Source of the DNA: an uncultured Roseburia sp.
Lineage (GTDB): Bacteria; Bacillota; Clostridia; Lachnospirales; Lachnospiraceae
Assembly: GCA_947564765.1 (NCBI GenBank)
Contig: CANODN010000017.1
Coordinates: forward strand, 1-16,226
Reading direction: 5' to 3'
Length of the DNA: 16,226 nt
Program-made: the position numbers and the translations under genes
Shown: positions 14,901 through 16,226 of the stretch, piece by piece
How the letters are laid out: each line of letters begins with the position of its first letter
How positions within the stretch are numbered: position 1 is the first letter of the stretch
The notes under the pieces: model-generated
Database searches by the model: none
What the model saw: the letters and a program-made list of their open reading frames with translations, nothing else
Told to the model about the DNA's origin: nothing

Positions 14901-15835
14901 TAAGCAGTATTACATCAGGAAAGCAGTATCTGATTTCCTACATCTGGAACGGCAATGTATTTGTTCTGTATCCGGAGAACGGCATAGCAAATTCTACTAA
15001 GCTTGTGAATCCGGCGGAGAAAGGATTTTTGATTACGGCAAAGGCAAAGGGAGAAACCAGTTTCACAATTGATGAAACGACATATCAGATTACTGTTACA
15101 GATGCTGCAGCAGAACAGGCGAAGAAAGATCTGGAAGCTCTGCTGGAACAGGCAAAGGCAGAATATGAGTCAAATGCTGCAGATCTGACATCCTGGAATG
15201 CGTTTAAGGAAGCATATGCGGCGGCACAGAAATATATTGAAACTGCAGAGGTGGTGGAAGTAGGAAAACTGCAGGAGCTGTTCGGCAACTTAAAATCTTC
15301 TCAGACACAGCTGGCAGAAGAAAAGAAGAAGAAAGAGAAAGAAACTGTTAAAAAAGGCGACATTCAGATTGAGGATGGAGTTTCTTATGTTGTTACAGAT
15401 ACTGTAAAGAAAACGGCGGCAGTGTCCGGAAGTTCGTCATCTGTTATGACAATTAAATCTACGGTGACAATCGGAAAAGATACTTATACTGTTACGGCAA
15501 TTAATGCAAAGGCATTTGCATCCTCTACGGTATTGAAGAAAGTGACGATCGGAGATAATATTACAAGCATCGGCGCTCAGGCCTTTGCCGGATGTAAAAA
15601 TCTGAAAACGGTTGTGATTGGAAAAGATGTAACGACGATTGGAAAGAAAGCATTTTATAATTGTAAGAAACTTTCTAAGGTACAGGTGAAAAATAAGTCC
15701 AAACTGAAAAAAGTCGGCGGTTCGGCATTTAAGAAAACATCAAATAAAATTACGATTAAGCTGCCGAAGAACTTAAAAAAGAATGCTAAAGTAAAGAAAC
15801 AATTAAAGAAGGCAGGCATTAAAAAAGGTCTGTAG
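11912..15835 (+). CDS. Secreted multidomain sialidase (GH33) with C-terminal leucine-rich repeats
   Basis: A 1307-residue exported exo-sialidase, expected to release sialic acid from host glycans. Signal peptide 1-34 (cleavage after VWA). The catalytic propeller spans about 70-540: FRIP (Arg84), ADARW (Arg111), Asp122 as likely acid/base in GGGIDSM, Asp boxes at 128-135 (SSDGGETW) and 306-313 (SKDGGRTW) and a degenerate one at 364-369, triad arginines 398 (MFFRDKGG) and 454 (SRSGGGGG), and nucleophile Tyr502 (FVYSCMTEM). Residues about 155-300 are an insertion between Asp boxes, as in the NanB/Ruminococcus gnavus NanH branch. No N-terminal CBM40 lectin domain is seen. Two related modules follow (541-786, 787-1064), then a FIVAR-like helical region (1065-1145) and BspA-type leucine-rich repeats to the end. 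No LPXTG anchor. AGGAGG before the ATG supports the start. No other sialic-acid gene is in the window. Product (Neu5Ac or 2,7-anhydro-Neu5Ac) cannot be decided by eye. Confidence 0.9.
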   Translation: MHLKKTEQLWKKGVSIGISMAMLMSFLPAEQVWAADYPASVPVLSETAKRIPEARKAGSIPVSEDTLTYEQPFAPFTAGNENFRIPTLISLRNSEEAKGDGEYLFASADARWEEWNDGGGIDSMASISSDGGETWNYSFPIYFPDSYGFASKAATTVIDPGAIEGPDGTIYFIADVNPTGSTTMYGTVGQGTGYVTVNGKRRLALTGDYSKVKTRPTDTNETDYPYYVGDFDEEGYAEILKRADNTSTGYGVDEWYNIYSIEDGIYKDDLTQPQVNRAEVEVQENCFYKDSSFHVYHIDYIWVVQSKDGGRTWEHPRDITDQIKREGEYAILVSPGKGIVTSDGTIAIGLYSAQNGEHASMIYTKDGENWERTADITDTSSEDEIVELEDHTLRMFFRDKGGQIRYADFIQNAQGGYDVGACVGTGVSVNGDINVSAVLHSEKINGKQVILVSRSGGGGGLTTTGRVNGKIFTFLVDDTQDGNPMELYHTFEVPGGKDGFVYSCMTEMKDGRIAMLWEPNHSTLYFDIYEFEEVIGGDIPVDVELKKDGAPYEILCGKNPQISENGDASVIAIEKTVKKGSFLRDHISNQENSLSSFASELNEEISMQEAEFTFQETETENVWKIYNEDTKLYIENQNAGMMFNANECTMTVTPQAESDGTKTFKIKTSNGRPIYFHTPNMDFNATGSDTGDTAKLILLEKQDVESESDVIPGYIRATEITAGKNYLITYWWTDGSIFVLYPVNGSTGDHTKLAAVDPDMITVAGLQEGKTEAVIDGVTYKINVTDPLESITLEKGETYFISTESLETVPDGGNAVGVEKIDRIKEGLFDHHTDKAFSLEGYAKEAHEGINLSDAEFTFAASGANWIVSHEDIYLTNPERANAFFTEISESADDSETPATIKATAGSENTFRLARAEALPTTNSNVNMNEDKDPWSPIGNLVFYYREMNFRSYGTDQKAGTVHGASPYGQHASYDLTLLEKQETVSDEDILPGYQAVSSITSGKQYLISYIWNGNVFVLYPENGIANSTKLVNPAEKGFLITAKAKGETSFTIDETTYQITVTDAAAEQAKKDLEALLEQAKAEYESNAADLTSWNAFKEAYAAAQKYIETAEVVEVGKLQELFGNLKSSQTQLAEEKKKKEKETVKKGDIQIEDGVSYVVTDTVKKTAAVSGSSSSVMTIKSTVTIGKDTYTVTAINAKAFASSTVLKKVTIGDNITSIGAQAFAGCKNLKTVVIGKDVTTIGKKAFYNCKKLSKVQVKNKSKLKKVGGSAFKKTSNKITIKLPKNLKKNAKVKKQLKKAGIKKGL
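13532..14269 (+). repeat. Sialidase module copy 1 (residues 541-786)
   Basis: First copy of a repeated protein module. Its N-terminal two thirds (AEFTF, VWKIYNEDTKLYIEN, LILLEKQ) look like an all-beta, trefoil-like fold. The C-terminal 75 residues (712-786) read PGYIRATEITAGKNYLITYW, FVLYPVNG, TKL and end VTYKINVTD. Family not recognised. Confidence 0.65.
14270..15103 (+). repeat. Sialidase module copy 2 (residues 787-1064)
   Basis: Second copy of the module. It shares AEFTF, W-I-S-H/N-ED-YL-N, LTLLEKQ, and the C-terminal block 992-1064 reading PGYQAVSSITSGKQYLISYI, FVLYPENG, TKL and ending TYQITVTD. The copies are clearly diverged, so the duplication is old. The second copy is about 32 residues longer, mostly in its middle. 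Confidence 0.65.
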
Positions 15836-15843
15836 AAATGACG

Positions 15844-15880
15844 AAAATCCCCTGGGCTGTAATAGCTTTAGGGGATTTTT
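15844..15880 (+). terminator. Terminator of the sialidase gene
   Basis: AAAATCCCCTGGGCT at 15844-15858 pairs with 15864-15879 (one bulged T, two G-U), loop GTAAT, with T running 15876-15880 followed by GGTTTTG. It starts 9 bases after the stop codon. Confidence 0.8.
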
Positions 15881-15920
15881 GGTTTTGTTGAGATTGATAT
15901 GAAAACGGTAGGAAAAATAC

Positions 15921-15949
15921 TTGATTTACAGTTTTTTTTGTTGTATAAT
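15921..15949 (+). promoter_or_regulatory. Sigma-A-like promoter with no downstream + strand gene
   Basis: TTGATT at 15921-15926, a 17-base spacer containing eight T, and perfect TATAAT at 15944-15949. No open frame of useful length follows on the + strand before the window ends. The region is AT-rich, so a chance match is possible, but the spacing and the -10 are as good as those of the real promoters here. Confidence 0.5.
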
Positions 15950-15955
15950 CAGACT

Positions 15956-16048
15956 TGCATAAATAATTTCATTTCTCAATTTAAATGTCGCAAAAGGTAT
16001 ACATTTCGAGAGATTGAAAACGAATGAAGAATGAAAAATTTATTTTTG
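15956..16048 (+). ncRNA. Candidate small structured RNA
   Basis: Downstream of the promoter-like sequence, bases 15968-16028 fold into an interrupted 20-pair stem: 15968-15974 with 16022-16028, 15976-15982 with 16011-16017, and 15983-15988 with 16001-16006, closing a 12-base loop (15989-16000). The AT palindrome at 16034-16047 with five T could end the transcript weakly. Ends are guesses. No known RNA family was recognised. Confidence 0.25.
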
Positions 16049-16049
16049 C

Positions 16050-16091
16050 AAAAAAAAGAAACCGTTTTATAGGCGCCCCCATAAAACGGTT
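16050..16091 (-). terminator. Minus-strand intrinsic terminator (distal)
   Basis: AACCGTTTTAT at 16060-16070 pairs perfectly with ATAAAACGGTT at 16081-16091 around a 10-base GC-rich loop. Read on the minus strand it is followed by TC and then eight T (16057-16050); on the + strand no T run follows. It therefore serves a gene transcribed leftward from beyond the window. Confidence 0.75.
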
Positions 16092-16092
16092 C

Positions 16093-16118
16093 AAAAAAGA
16101 CAGATTTCAAAATCTGTC
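16093..16118 (-). terminator. Minus-strand intrinsic terminator (proximal)
   Basis: GACAGATTT at 16099-16107 is complementary to AAATCTGTC at 16110-16118. On the minus strand the hairpin is followed by six T (16098-16093). It is the first of two tandem terminators for a leftward gene. Confidence 0.6.
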
Positions 16119-16149
16119 AATTTGTATTTAAATTTGAAATTTTCAGTTT

Positions 16150-16226
16150 TTATTTATTCTCAATTTGTATGCTTTTTGCGTTTTGAGATAGGGCTGTGAG
16201 TGTGGCGATTGGGGTTGGAAGCATAC
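16150..16226 (-). CDS. Possible 3' end of a minus-strand gene
   Basis: On the minus strand a frame is open from the window edge to TAA at 16152-16150. It reads (M)LPTPIATLTALSQNAKSIQIENK, 24 residues, and could be a helical C terminus. The two terminators just beyond it point the same way, which is the main support. The length is too short to identify a family, and the other two frames stay open for 22-27 codons as well, so coding status is uncertain. Confidence 0.3.
   Translation of the reverse strand, partial: MLPTPIATLTALSQNAKSIQIENK

Noticed and set aside
15836..16226. CRISPR array or tRNA in the right-hand gap
   Set aside because: There are no regularly spaced direct repeats and no cloverleaf or T-loop consensus; only hairpins and AT-rich DNA are present.

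Overview
The window looks like chromosomal DNA from a low-to-mid-GC Firmicute of the class Clostridia, most likely a gut Lachnospiraceae. Supporting signs are strong AGGAGG-type ribosome binding sites, sigma-A promoters with 17-18 bp spacers, spoVG, the order spoVG-pth-mfd-peptidylprolyl isomerase, and a secreted sialidase ending in BspA-like leucine-rich repeats. All complete genes are on the + strand. The assignment rests on family recognition, not on a search.

Layout. 1-602: the 3' part of a transketolase C-terminal subunit, cut by the window edge. 603-762: what looks like the last ~50 codons of glgD (ADP-glucose pyrophosphorylase-like subunit), joined directly to the transketolase stop codon and lacking its own start; this suggests a deletion or rearrangement, or a chimeric assembly. 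849-1118: spoVG, followed by two hairpins. 1297-5398: pth and mfd, one base apart, with a sigma-A promoter that overlaps the upstream terminator. 5480-6598: a lipoprotein of the parvulin-type foldase group with its own promoter, then a terminator or attenuator. 6693-10185: two overlapping genes for an asymmetric heterodimeric ABC exporter. 10186-10473: a 288-bp regulatory region with repeats, nested hairpins and a strong promoter for murA (10474-11766). 11912-15835: a monocistronic 1307-residue secreted multidomain sialidase with its own promoter and terminator. 15836-16226: no complete gene; it holds a promoter-like sequence, a long interrupted stem-loop (candidate small RNA), two terminators facing the minus strand, and possibly the 3' end of a minus-strand gene.

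How the parts work together. pth and mfd are housekeeping functions (peptidyl-tRNA recycling and transcription-coupled repair) and the foldase acts outside the membrane. murA makes the first committed cell-wall precursor. The ABC pair and the sialidase are the accessory, niche-related parts: export of an unknown substrate and release of sialic acid from host glycans.

No defence system, CRISPR array, tRNA, rRNA, insertion sequence or phage gene is visible. The most unusual items are the transketolase/glgD junction, the repeated uncharacterised module and C-terminal architecture of the sialidase, the structured repeat region before murA, and the structured element at the right end.
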